Below are positions 34,111-45,445 of a stretch of 64,000 nt of DNA, in pieces. The DNA lies in assembly GCF_036884655.1 (NCBI RefSeq), contig NC_088355.1:22012001-22076000 (forward strand), written 5' to 3'. Each line of letters starts with the position of its first letter. Position 1 is the first letter of the stretch. The position numbers and the translations under genes are program-made. The notes beneath the pieces were generated by a model. The model did not search any database. It was not told the origin of the DNA and saw nothing but the letters and a program-made list of their open reading frames with translations. The DNA is from Musa acuminata AAA Group. Its lineage: Eukaryota > Streptophyta > Magnoliopsida > Zingiberales > Musaceae.

Positions 34111-35350
34111 TGTTAGAATCAAGAGCACTAAGAGGGGGGGGTGTGAATTAGTGCAGCGGAAAACATTCGACGATTTAAAACGACGTTCGTACGATAAAAA
34201 TGATTTCGGTAAGAAAGTCGATTAAAAAATTGCTTTAACATGGATTAGGCGAAGTGCAGTTAAATTAAAGCTATGGAGGTAGTTTGTAGTTAAGATAGAG
34301 AACAGAAAGTAAATGCAAACGGAGATTTAGAGTGGTTCGGTCAATCTTGGCCTACATCCACTTTTGGCTTCCTCCTCCGATGAGGTCACCGATGTCCACT
34401 AGAAGCCTTCCTTCAATAGGCAAAGGCCAACCACCCTTTCACAATTTCACTCCTTTTGACGGGCTTAGGAGACAACCCTTATAGAATTTTCTCTCCTCTC
34501 TGGAAAGATCAAAACTTGGAAGAAAAGAGAGAGGAGAACTTCTAGCCTTTAGAACACTTTTGAGCTCTAAAAATCACATAGTAAGATTGTATTTTCGGTG
34601 CCGTTTCATGCAGGAAAGGATGGGGTTATATAGGCCCCAAACTGGTTTGAATTTGACGCTCAATAATGTCATCTCCCAGATTTCTGGGGTCCTGGCGGTA
34701 CTACCGCCAGGCTGGGCGGTATGACCGCCTGACAGAGCTCGGAGACCAAGCTCTGGCGGTGTCACCGCTTGACTGGGGCGGTACCACCACCAAGTCTCGC
34801 TCGGAGACTGAGCTCCTGGGCGGTGCCACCGCTTGGCAAGAAATCTGGGTCCGAATGGGTTGATCCATTCAGCCCTATTTGGGTCTGTCAAGGGCCCAAT
34901 TTCCCCTAGATTAAGTTAATGGGATAACCTCCCATTCCTAACTTAATATACATACTAACTATGATATTTCTTAAGACATTTACTGCAACTTGCTCCGGTG
35001 CGTCAATCGCATTTTCCGACGAGCTTCCGGTGAACTTCTGGCGAACATCCGATGAACCTTCGGCGATGCTCCGGTGGACTTCCGACAAACTCCTAAACTT
35101 GCAACGATCCACTTGGCAAGTTTCGACGAGCTTCTTTGGTAAGCTCCTGGACTTCTCGGATTTGTTCTCGCAAAACCTCCGACGATCGTCCGGACTTCCG
35201 TCGAACTCTCGAACCCCCAACGTGATCATGGTCTTGACTCCGGCGCAACTCCTGCTGCATGTCTTACTTCCATCGTAGTTAATCCTACACATTTAAAACA
35301 AACTTCGATCTAGATAATTAATACTAAGCATTAATCAAGTTGTCCGGCAT
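34111..35350 (-). repeat. 5' LTR (U3 truncated), left arm of an inverted pair
   Basis: 1240 bp from TGTTAGAATC at 34111. TATA-like complement 34626-34632; GGCGGT array about 34690-34840. It stops at ...GTCCGGCAT (35350), short of the usual LTR start, and abuts a plus-strand LTR start. The reverse complement of its outer part matches the start of 36089-37677 at roughly 90%. Confidence 0.87.
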
Positions 35351-36088
35351 TGTTGAATCTCAGATTTTGATGATGAAGTCAATTGTTATTTGTTATCTAA
35401 TCCATATATTGAGATAAGTGTGCAGGATTAACTATGATAAAAGTAAGACATGCAGCAGGAGTTACGCTGGAGTCAAGACTATGATCACGTTGGGAGTTCG
35501 AGAGTTCGACGGAAGTCCGGACGGTCATCGGAGGTTCTACGGGAACAAATCCGAGAAGTCCAGGTGCTTGCCAAAAGAAGCTTGTCGGAACTCGCCAAGT
35601 GGATCATCGCAAGTCCAGGAGTTTGTCGGAAGTTTGTCGGAGCATCGCCGAAGGTTCGTCGGATGTTCGCCGGAAGTTCGCCGAAAGCTAGCCGGAAGAA
35701 GCAATTGATGCACCGGAGCAAGTTGTAGTAAATGTCTTAAGAAATATTGTAGTTAGCATGTAGATTAAGTTAGGAATTGGAGGTGATCCCATTAACTTAA
35801 TCTGGGGGCAATTGGGCCCTTGACAGACCCAAATTGGGCCGAATGGATCAACCCATTTGGACCATAATTCCTGCTAGGCGGTGGCACCGCCAGGGTCGAC
35901 GGTGGCACCACCCAGGAGAGGGTCTCCTAGGAAAACTAGGCAATGCAACCACCCCAGGCAGGCGGTGGCACTGCTTGGGCTTAGTCTCCGAGCGAGATTG
36001 GGCAGTGCAACCGCCCTTGACAAGCGGTGGAACCGCTTGAGCTCGGTCTCCGAGCTCTGCCAAGCGGTGCAACCACCCCGATTCAACA
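35351..36088 (+). repeat. Truncated LTR forming the centre of the inverted structure
   Basis: Opens with a proper LTR start (TGTTGAATCTCAG) and runs through U3 into the GGCGGT array, then ends with ATTCAACA at 36081-36088, the reverse complement of its first eight bases. Together with flanking GGCAT/ATGCC this makes a perfect 13-bp inverted repeat (35346-35358 and 36081-36093). Confidence 0.8.
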
Positions 36089-37677
36089 ATGCCAGATAAC
36101 TTGATTAATGCTTAGTATTAATTGTCTAGATCGAAGTTTGTTTTACATGTGTAGGATTAACTACGAAGAAAGTAAGACATGCAGCAGGAGTTGCGCCGGA
36201 GTCAAGACCATGATCACGTTGGGGGTTCGAGAGTTCGACGGAAGTCCGAACAGTCGTCAAAGGTTCTGCGGGAACAAATCCGAGAAGTCCAGGATCTTGT
36301 CAAAGAAGCTCGTCGGAACTTGCCAAGTGGATCGTCGCAAATCTAGGAGTTTGTCGGAAGTCCGCCGGAGCATCGCTGAAGGTTTGTCGGATGTTCACCG
36401 GAAGTTCGCTGGAAGAAGCGATTGACGCACCGGAGCAAGTTGCAGTAAATGTATTAAGAAATATCATAGTTAGCATGTAGATTAAGTTAGGAATGAGAGG
36501 TGATCCCATTAACTTAATCTGGAGGCAATTGGGCCCTTGACAGACCCAAATTGGGCCAAATGGATCAACCCATTCGGACCAGAATTCTTGCTAGGTGGTG
36601 GCACTGCCAGGGTCGGTGGTGGCACTGCCCAGGAGAGGGTCTCCCAGGAAAGCTGGGCAGTGCAACCGCCCCAGGCAGGTGGTGGCACTGCCTAGGCTCA
36701 GTCTCCGAGCGAGACTAGGCAGTGCAACCACCCTTGACAAGCAGTGGAACTGCTTGAGCTCGGTCTCCGAGCTCTGCCAGGCCGTGCCACCACCCTAGTC
36801 AGGCTATGGTACCGCCAAGGCTCAGTCTCCGAGTGAGATTGGGTGGTGCAACTACCCTTGTCAAGCGGTGGCACCGCCTAGAGGCTCAGTCTCCAAGCTG
36901 CCAAGCGGTTGTACCACCCCAGTTAGGAGGTGCTACCACCAAGACCCTAGAAATCCGGGAAAAGATATTTTTAAGCTCCAAATTCAAACTAGTTTGGGGC
37001 CTATATATACCCCACCCTTTCCTACATGAAAGGGCATCGAAAATCTAATCTTACTCTGTGATTTTTAGAGCTCAAAAGTGTTGTAAAGGCTAGAAGTTCT
37101 CCTCCCTCTTTTTCCAAGTTTTGATCTTTCAAGAGAGGAGAGAAAAGTTTGTAAGGGTTGTCTCCTAAGCCTGTCAAAAGGAGTGAAACTGTAAAAGGGT
37201 GATTGGCCTTCGCCTATTGAAGGAAGGCCTCTAGTGGACGTCGGTGACCTCGTTGGTGGAGGAAGCCAAAAGTGGATGTAGGTCAAGATGGACCGAACCA
37301 CTCTAAATCTCAGTTTGTATTTACTTTGAGAATCTTATCTTTACTGCAAACCTCCTCAATTGCTTACTGCCTTCTGCTCATTTACGAATGTGTTTCATAG
37401 TTAAGTATTTTCCGAATCAGCGTTAAGACGGAAATCAGTTTTATCGTACGAACATCATATTTCCTTTTGCGCTTACATTCTGATTTCTATCTTAACTGCA
37501 AACTGCCTTCCTTACTTTATTTCAAATACGTTTCCGTAAGCTTTCAAAGTTGTTATCTGCATGAAATGACTTTTACGTTGGAATCAGATTTCAACATACG
37601 AACGCAGTTTTAATCGTCGAAAGTTTTTCGCTACACTAATTCACCCCCCTCCCTCTTAGTGCTCTTGATCCTAACAA
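36089..37677 (+). repeat. 5' LTR (start truncated), right arm of the inverted pair
   Basis: Begins ATGCCAGATAAC, the mirror of the left arm's end, and finishes TCCTAACA at 37677. TATATATA at 37002-37009. A GGTGGTGCAACC array runs at about 36590-36940. Followed by a PBS (TTGGTATCAGAG) and gag. Confidence 0.87.
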
Positions 37678-37727
37678 TTGGTATCAGAGTAGGGTTAACT
37701 CTCAAATGGATTAATACCCAAGAGAGA

Positions 37728-39533
37728 TGGCATACGCCAAAAACTAAGAGGGCCACTCTATTACACTACCACCCATGTTCAATGGGACGGACTACACCTA
37801 TTAGAAGACCCGAATGAGGATCTTCCTTATTTCAATGGATTTTGAACTTTGGAATCTTGTCGAAAATGAATTTTTGAAGTCTTCTCTTCTAATGATCGAT
37901 TGGAATGAATTGGAGAAGAAGACTTTCACTCTTAATGCAAAGGCTATGAATGCCTTATTTTGTGCGCTTGATAAAAATGAGTTCAATCGTGTTTCGGTTT
38001 GTGAAACCACATTTGATATTTGGCATACACTCGAATTGACTCACGAAGGCACAAGTACAGTGAAAGAGTCAAAAATCAATCTTTTGATACATTCTTTTGA
38101 ACTTTTTCGAATGAAGCCAAGTGAGACTATTGGTGACATGTACACCCGTTTCACGGATGTCGTTAATGGTCTAAAAGGACTCGGCAAAAGTTTTTCAGAT
38201 TTTGAGCTCGTAAATAAGATTCTAAGATCCCTTCTTAAGAATTGGGACCCTAAAGTCACTATTATTCAAGAGGCTAAAGATTTAAACAACTTTCCTCTTG
38301 GAGAACTAATCGGGTCATTAATGACCTATGAAATGACTTGCAAGGCTCATGAAGAGCAAGAAGATATTCTTCCAAAGAATAGGAAGGATATGGCACTTAG
38401 AACTTTAGATGATCACTTGAGATAAAACTCAAGTGATGAGGACTGTGACGATGACTTGGCACTTCTAACAAGGAAATTCAAAAAATTCATTAAGAGAAAA
38501 AGTTTAAAAGTGACACAAAAAATAAACTTGAACCCAAAAAGGACCAAGTTATTTGCTACGAATGCAAAAAGTCGGGACACTACAAAAGTGATTGTCCCCT
38601 AACCAAGAAGAGAATATCAAAGAAGTAGGCGCTCAAAGCAACATGGGATGACTCGAGCACGTCCGAAGAAGAGGAGTCCAACACCGAGCAAGTTGCTCAT
38701 TACGCCTTAATGGCCATCGGAGAAGAGGTAACAAATTTAATTGATGCAGATTTATCATTTGATGAATTATTAAATGCTTTCCATGACTTATTTGATGAAT
38801 GTAAAACAATTAGTAGAAAATATAAATTGTTGAAAAATAAGCATGATAGTCCTGTTAGCAATTTTGATAAATTAAAAACTGAATATTATGATAGTTTAAC
38901 TTAATGTGAAAAATGTCATGATCTAGAAACTCTCCAAAGGAAAACTTGCTACTTAAAGACACCTTGAAGAAATTCGAGGTTGGTAGCAAGTCTTTGAATA
39001 TGATCCTTGCAAACAAGGGTCACGTTCCCAAAAAAAAGTATAATAGGATTTGTGAGAAGCCTCACCAAAATCCAACCACCTTTATAAAAGGCCCCATCTT
39101 ACATGTTCGACACCAAAGCAAATGTAACTTTTGTTGCAAATATGGACACAAAACGCATCAGTATCCATTCAAGAAAATTAGTCCGAACAAATTAATTTGG
39201 GTTCCTAAAGGAACCATGATAAATACTCTATGCAACATGATAAACAATGTAGATCAGTTTTTTAGGCACCGAAAAGTAAATGGGTACCTAAAAATCACCC
39301 ATTCTTATAGAAACATACACCATAAAAAACTAGGAGCAAGAGATAATATCTTGCTTTTTGGGTACTCGATATTCATGACTCAAGATCCAAAAGAACACGT
39401 AATGCTCTCTAGCCTAAATAGTAAAAAGAGGATTAGAAAATTAATATTGCAGAGTGATACTAATACAATCCTGTTTAATCCCTCAGATTTTGAAACTCAT
39501 AATTCTCCCTTCACATACCCTCCGGATTTCTAA
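37728..39533 (+). pseudogene. gag: Full-length-type gag pseudogene with two zinc knuckles
   Basis: Gag of the class II element. Starts at ATG 37728 (MAYAK). A one-base deletion near 37740 shifts the frame, and TAG 37802-37804 replaces the Trp of YWKTR. The frame then runs to TAA 38423-38425. A further shift lies before the first knuckle CYECKKSGHYKSDC (38554-38595, another frame), then MAIGEEVTNLIDAD (38710) and, after more damage near 38900, a second knuckle CNFCCKYGHKTHQYP at about 39121-39165 in which the last Cys is displaced. The order is the same as 19374-20957. No pol follows. Confidence 0.87.
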
Positions 39534-40210
39534 ACTCATCGAATTGATTCCTTCTTTACCTTCAGATCCAACTATATCATGAACTTACGTCTTGCAAGCA
39601 AAGTTTGTCATAAACTTACGAAGCTTACCAACTTGGATAATAAGTCATGAACATGTCTAAAATTATGTACGACATATAAAGTAGAATATGTGCGTCACTA
39701 GATCTATCTTGAACGTACGAAATTTCTCATCTTGAAATGGAAACTCTTACATAATTATGAAAGTAAAGTTGATTGCTCCACAAATGAAAACTCTCCTCAA
39801 GTTGAAAACATCCAAATCAGCCCATATAGCCCCCAAACAAGTGCTCACCACCTGTAGGCGGTGACACCGCCCAGCTGGCGGTATCACCGCCGGTTGTCAC
39901 GGGTTGTAAGCGGCTGCACCACCCCGGCCAGCGGTGCAACCGCCTGCAATCTTGCCCCCTTTTAAACCGAGCTAGGGCCGGCGGTGGAACCGACCCCAAC
40001 TCACTCCCTTCACCTCTTTACACCACCAAAGCTTCTCCACCTCCATTTCTCCCATCTTAGCATCCCAAATACTTCTCATTTCAAAGCAAAAGATCAGCAA
40101 TCTCTCCTTCTCTTAAGGATCTCACTTAAGGTATTCTCTAAGAAGCCTTTAAATTCTGTTTCTGAGTCATTTACTCTTGCTCATTACTATTTTCTTAAAT
40201 AGCAGTAGTT
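39534..40210 (+). promoter_or_regulatory. gag-env linker with promoter-like module
   Basis: Non-coding to about 39830. Then a cluster of ACCGCC/GGCGGT motifs (39850-39985), a CCCCTTTTAAACC box (39955-39967), a pyrimidine-rich leader, and a possible short intron GTATTC...AGCAG (40131-40205) just before the env-like ATG at 40211. Matches 50490-50880 and the minus-strand 18524-18900. Confidence 0.5.
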
Positions 40211-40630
40211 ATGGGCTCTAGAAGATCCTTTAGGGATAAAGGGAAGATGAGATTAGAAGAAGACTTTGATCTTACCCTTTTCGATTCAAAATATCATGCT
40301 GAAAAATTTTCTTCCTTCGAATTTAGAAATGTCAATAAGAGAAAACATATAGATCTAGATGAACTAAGAGACTTAGAGACAATCTAATGGTTTGCAAACT
40401 TAGATCTACTCCCAATTTTACAAATTAGTGAACCCATCTATCCAAGACTTGTTAGATTGTTTTACAACAATCTACAAGTAGATGAAGAAGAAAGAGTGTC
40501 TACCTATCTCTTAGGACAACACATCTCCATTACGGATAGATTCATTTACGACAAGATAGACATTCTCGTAAAAAATAGAGGTCTTTATTTTAGAGAATCG
40601 TGGGATAATGAAACATTTGGGACAACATAT
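40211..40630 (+). pseudogene. env-like ORF, truncated after about 140 codons
   Basis: Starts MGSRRSFRDKGK like the copy at 18507. TAA at 40385-40387 replaces a Gln codon; the frame then continues through YLLGQHISITDRF to GTTY and ends abruptly at 40630, where an unrelated fragment begins. The remaining ~230 codons of the family are missing. Confidence 0.82.
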
Positions 40631-40692
40631 TGTCACGGCCTTAGCTGGTTTTGCCTAAGTCGTGCGACACCCTTGCGTGTCCGTCCGCAAAG
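40631..40692 (+). other. 62-bp fragment unrelated to its surroundings
   Basis: Begins TGTCACGGCCTTAGC and is not found elsewhere in the window. TG at the start and the junction inside the env-like ORF suggest the first bases of a different LTR (possibly Ty3/gypsy), with the rest deleted up to a copia LTR. Identity not established. Confidence 0.4.
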
Positions 40693-41569
40693 ATTGGGCC
40701 CTTGACAGACCCAAATTGGCCCGAATGGATCAGACCATTCGGACCCAGATTTCTTGGCCAGCGGTGGCATTGCTTGGGTCGGCGATGGCACCGCCCAGGG
40801 CTCAGTCTCCGAGCTAGGCTGGGCGGTGCAACCGCCCATGACAGGCGGTGGCACCGCCTGGGCTCAGTCTTCGAGCGAGACTAGGCGGTGCAACCTCCCT
40901 TGTCAGGTAGTGGCATCGCTAGAGCTCGGTCTCCGAGCTCTCTCAGGCGGTAGTACCGCTAGGACCCCTGAAATTCGGGAAGTGACATTTTTTAGCACCA
41001 AATTCAAACTAGTTTGGGGCCTATATATACCCCCACCCTTTCCTGCATGAAAGGGTACCAAAAATCCAATCTTACTCTGTGAATTTTAGAGCTCAAAAGT
41101 GTTATATGAGTTAAAAGTTCTCCTTCCTCTTTTCTTCCAAATTTTGATCTGTCAAGAGAGGAAAGAAAATTCTATAAGGGTTGTCTCCTAACCCCATCAA
41201 AAGGAGTGAAACTGTAAAAGGGTGGTTGGCCTTCGCCTATTGAAGGAAGGCCTCTAGTGGACGTCGGTGACCTCGTCGTCGGAGGAAGCCAGAAGTGGAT
41301 GTATCAAGATTGACCGAACTACTCTAAAATTGCAGTGCTCACTGGTTTGCATTTATTCTTGCTGCTTACCTTACTACAAACCTCCATATGTGCTTTACGT
41401 CCTCTTTACTTTTGCTGCACTCCTTTACAAACTCGCTTTCAAGTTAAGTTTCCGAAAATGATTTTACGTCGGAAACGATTTCATCGTACGAACACAGTTT
41501 TAAAAGTCCAAAGTTTTCCGCTGCACTAATTCACCCCCCCCCCCCCCCCTAGTGCTCTTGATCCTAACA
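40693..41569 (+). repeat. LTR lacking its U3 start
   Basis: Enters mid-U3 at ATTGGGCCCTTGACAG and ends TCCTAACA at 41569. TATATATA 41022-41029; C-tract of 16 at about 41534-41549. Abuts RNase H coding sequence and no PBS follows, so it was probably a solo LTR sitting in pol, later truncated. Confidence 0.85.
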
Positions 41570-42189
41570 CAGATATCATGTTCAGTGTAGGACTTTGTGC
41601 TAGGTTTCAATCGAACCCTAAGATATCTCATCTCAAAGCAGTTAAAAGAATACTTAGATATCTTAAAGGTACCACAAATCTAGGATTATGGTATCTAAAA
41701 ACTGAGAATTTTGATTTAATTGCTTATGCTGATGTGGATTTTGCTAGGTGTAGACTAGATAGAACAAGCACATCAGGAACATATCAATTCTTGGGACATG
41801 CCCTTCTTTCTTGGTCTTCTAAGAAACAAAACTCGATTGCACTATCAACAACTGAAGCTGAGTATATTACAGCTAGTGCATGCTGTGCACAAGTTATGTG
41901 GATGAAAAACACCTTAGAAGATTATAAAGTTCATCTTAAAAATATTATCATTAAATGTGATAACTTAAGTGCAGTATGTTTAACAAAGAATCTCATTCAG
42001 CATTCAAGAACAAAACATAATGATATTAGACATCACTTTATACGAGATCATGTAACTAATCATGATGTAATTATAGAGTTTATTGATACTAAACATCAAC
42101 TAGCTGATATTTTTACAAAGCCTTTAAGTGAAGAACAACTTGATTTCATTAGAAGAGAATTAGGAATGTTGATGTGTTCGAATGTATGA
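41570..42189 (+). pseudogene. pol: copia RNase H remnant of pol
   Basis: About 206 open codons from the LTR junction to TGA 42187-42189. Starts inside the ...DIMFSV motif at the end of RT. It contains RNase H motifs AYADVDF (catalytic Asp), STTEAEYI (Glu), KCDNLSAVCL (Asp), RTKHNDIRHHFIRDHV, and the closing ADIFTKPL. RT, integrase and protease are absent upstream. In function RNase H degrades the RNA strand during reverse transcription. Although uninterrupted, it has no start or upstream domains of its own. Confidence 0.92.
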
Positions 42190-43432
42190 ACTTATTAAAT
42201 TTATTTTTTGGACTTTATTGATTCAATAATCAATCACTTAATTGTTATGATGTGAATTTTACATGATTACGTGCCTTAATAACATGTTGGAAATTATGTG
42301 TTTTGGATGCAAAACTTCGAGGATGATGATTGTGTTTGAAAATCCATAGCAAACCCTTGTTCGAATGAATGAATGTGTTAAATTTTACTTTCGAACTTTC
42401 TTGATCCTAACAATACATGATTTAGTATTTCTCTTCCGGACTTAATGTAGCTTTCATAAACCTATGTCATATCAAGTTTATTTCATATCATTGATTTATG
42501 ACATATGGAATCAATTAACAAATGCTTCTCTCATAGATTTATCTTGTGAAAAATATTTTTTCGATAAATGGATTTGATAAAATGATTCCTTCTTATGAAT
42601 TCCTTCTTGATGAAGGAAGATTTTTAAAATGAAGTATGATTTAATCTCTTATCATTTTAACTTCATTCAAGTAAGTTCACAATGGCTTTCCTCCTTCATG
42701 CAAAATGTTAATGACAAATAAAAAGGAAGAAGCAATGAAAGCTATCTTCATGTCATGTTAGCTTGAAAAAATTGTATAATTGGAATCCTATCACTTATTA
42801 TTGAAAAATGATATGAACATTTTTATGACATGAATCATTACTACACTTATGCTTAAAATTTGCTTAAATCCTTCTCCTTTTTGTTGATGACAAAGGGGGA
42901 GAAATATGTGATAAATTGATGATAGAATTGCTATAATTGCTATGATTGCCATATTTATATTATCTTAAAATATGTGGTAAATTAATGATAGAATTGCTAT
43001 ACACGTGAAATGTTTGCATTAATGAAAAGATATCTAGAGCTTACATTGCAATTTTACAATGTTGATATCTTGTCATGTGAAGAAATGCTATGATTGCTTT
43101 ACACTTGAAATGTTTACATTATATTAAGATATCAAGAGCTTACATCATAATTTTACATGTTGATATCTTACCATATGATGAATTACTACGATTGCTTACT
43201 TTCATATTTGAAATGTAAGACGTGAAAATGGATGTCAAGCCATGACATCATTTTCATAGAGATACATCATGATAGGAATCATGATGGAAGTATTGATAAG
43301 GTTAAATGAACTTAACTTATCAATATGTCTCTTGAACTCAAAGGCTTTGAATTCAAGAATGACTTATTTCAAGTATGGCATATAGATTAGGGGAGTTAAT
43401 GTTAATTCCGTCATCAATTGATTATCATCATA
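42190..43432 (+). mobile_element. 3' non-coding region after RNase H
   Basis: AT-rich and non-coding, with no env-like ORF. A polypurine-like GACAAAGGGGGAGAAA lies at about 42890-42905. Related to 52119-53646. Confidence 0.8.
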
Positions 43433-43446
43433 AAAAAGGGAGAGAT
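43433..43446 (+). promoter_or_regulatory. Polypurine tract (variant)
   Basis: AAAAAAGGGAGAGAT before the LTR start at 43447. Confidence 0.8.
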
Positions 43447-44664
43447 TGTTGAATCTCGGATTTTGATAATGAAGTCAATTGTTATTTGATTATATAATCC
43501 ATATGTTGAGATAAGTGTGCAGGATTAACTATGATGGCAATAAGGCATGCAGCTGGTGTTACGCCGAAGTCAAGACCAAGATCACATTGGGGGTTCGAGA
43601 GTTTGACGGAAGTCCGGAAGGTCGTCAGAGGTTCTACGGGAACAAATCCGAGAAGTACAGGAGCTTGCCAAAGAAGCTTGTCGAAACTCGCCAAGAGGAT
43701 CATTGCAAGTCCAAGAGTTTGCTGGAAGTCCGCTAGAGCATTGCCAAGGGTTCGTCGGATGATCGCCGGAAGTTCGCCGAAAGCTCACCGGAAGAAGCGA
43801 TTGATGCACCGGAAAATGAGTTGCAATATTAATGTCTTAAATATCGTAGTTAGCATGAAAGATTAAGTTAGGAATGGGAAGTGATTCCAATAACTTAATA
43901 TGTGGCCAATTGGGCCCTTGACAGACCTAAATTGGGCCGAATGGATCAGCCCATTCGGCCCTAGAATTCCTGGTCGGTGGTGGCACCGCCCAGGAGACTT
44001 GGTTTCCCAGGAGTTCTGGGTGGTAGTACCGCCCCTATCAGGAGGTGGTACCGTCTGAGCTCAATCTCCAAGCGATGTCATGCGGTAGTACCACATAGAC
44101 TGAGTGATAGTACTGCTCAGTGATAGATGACAAGCGGTAGTACCGCCTAGTTATGGTGGTGGTATCGCTAGGACCCCGAAAATATGGGACCCTACACTTT
44201 TGAGCTCCGAATTCAAACTGATTGGGGCCTATATAAACCCCACCCTTTCCTACATGAAAGGGCACCGAAAGCTTGCTTTTATTCTGAGTATTTCAGAGTT
44301 TAAAAGTGTTGTAAAAGGCTAGAGTTCCTCTCCCTCTTTTCTTTCTAAGTCTTGATCATTCAAGAGAGGAGTAAAAACTAGAAGGGTTATCTTCTAGTGG
44401 ACGTTGGTAACCTCGTCGGAGGAGGAAGCCAAAAGTGGATGTAGGTCAAGATTGACCGACCCACTCAAAATCTCGGTTTGCATTTACATTCTGCTCTTTA
44501 TCATAATTGCAAATTGCCTCAATTGCTTTACATCAACTATACTTCCGTTTACTCTCAAGTTAAAGATCTTTCCGAAACGGTTTTCGTATGAAGTCTTTTT
44601 GAACCGATGAAAGTTTTTCGCTGCACTAATTTACCCCCCCCTCTTGGTGCTCTTGATCCTAACA
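43447..44664 (+). repeat. LTR shared by two units (polypurine tract before, PBS after)
   Basis: 1218 bp, TGTTGAATC...TCCTAACA; TATATAAA 44230-44237. Polypurine tract on the left and TTGGTATCAGAGC (44666-44678) on the right make it both a 3' and a 5' LTR. Its body matches the 53661-54843 LTR, not the 48104-49253 LTR that closes the unit to its right. Confidence 0.9.
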
Positions 44665-44713
44665 ATTGGTATCAGAGCGGGTTCACACTCAGTTGGATTA
44701 AAACCCAAGAGAG

Positions 44714-45445
44714 ATGACATATGCCAGAAACCAAGAGGGTCACTCTATTACATGTCCGCCCATGTTCAATGGAACGGACTACACCTATTGGAAGACCCGA
44801 ATGAGGATCTTCCTTATTTCCATGGATTTTGAACTTTGGAATATTGTTGAAAATGGATTTTCAAAGTCTTCTATTCCAATGATCAATTGGAATGAATTGG
44901 AGAAGTAGACGTTTGCTCTAAATGCAAAGGCTATGAATGCTTTATTTTGTGTACTTGATAAAAATGAGTTCAATCGTGTTTCGATTTGTGAAACTGCATT
45001 TGATATTTGGCATATACTCGAAGTGACTCACGAAGGCACGTGTAGAGTGAAACAGTCAAAAATCAATCTTTTAGTACATTCTTATGAACTTTTTCAAATG
45101 AAATCGAGCGAGACCATATGTGACATGTACACCCATTTCACAAATGTCATCAATGGTCTAAAAGGACTCGGTAAAATTTTTTCGGATTTCGAGCTCGTTA
45201 ATAAAATTCTAAGATCTCTTCTAAATAGTTGGGACCCTAAAGTCACTACTATTCAAGAGACTAAAAATTTAAACAACTTCTCTCTTGAAGAATTAATCGG
45301 GTCATTAATGACCTACAAAATGACTTGTAAAGCTCATGACGATCATGAGGGAACCCTTCCAAAGAACAGGAAGGATATGGCACTTAGAACTTAAGAAGAC
45401 CACTTGAGAGAAAACTCAAGTGATGAGGACTTTGACGATGACTTA
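44714..45445 (+). pseudogene. gag: gag pseudogene, N-terminal two-thirds
   Basis: Starts MTYARNQEGHSITCPPMFNG. TAG at 44906-44908 (Lys position) and TAA at 45392-45394 interrupt a constant frame. It holds YTYWKTR, NALFCVLDKNEFNR and LEELIGSLMTYKM and ends in the acidic SSDEDFDDDLA stretch, just before where the first zinc knuckle region would follow. Sequence then jumps to RT. Confidence 0.87.
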
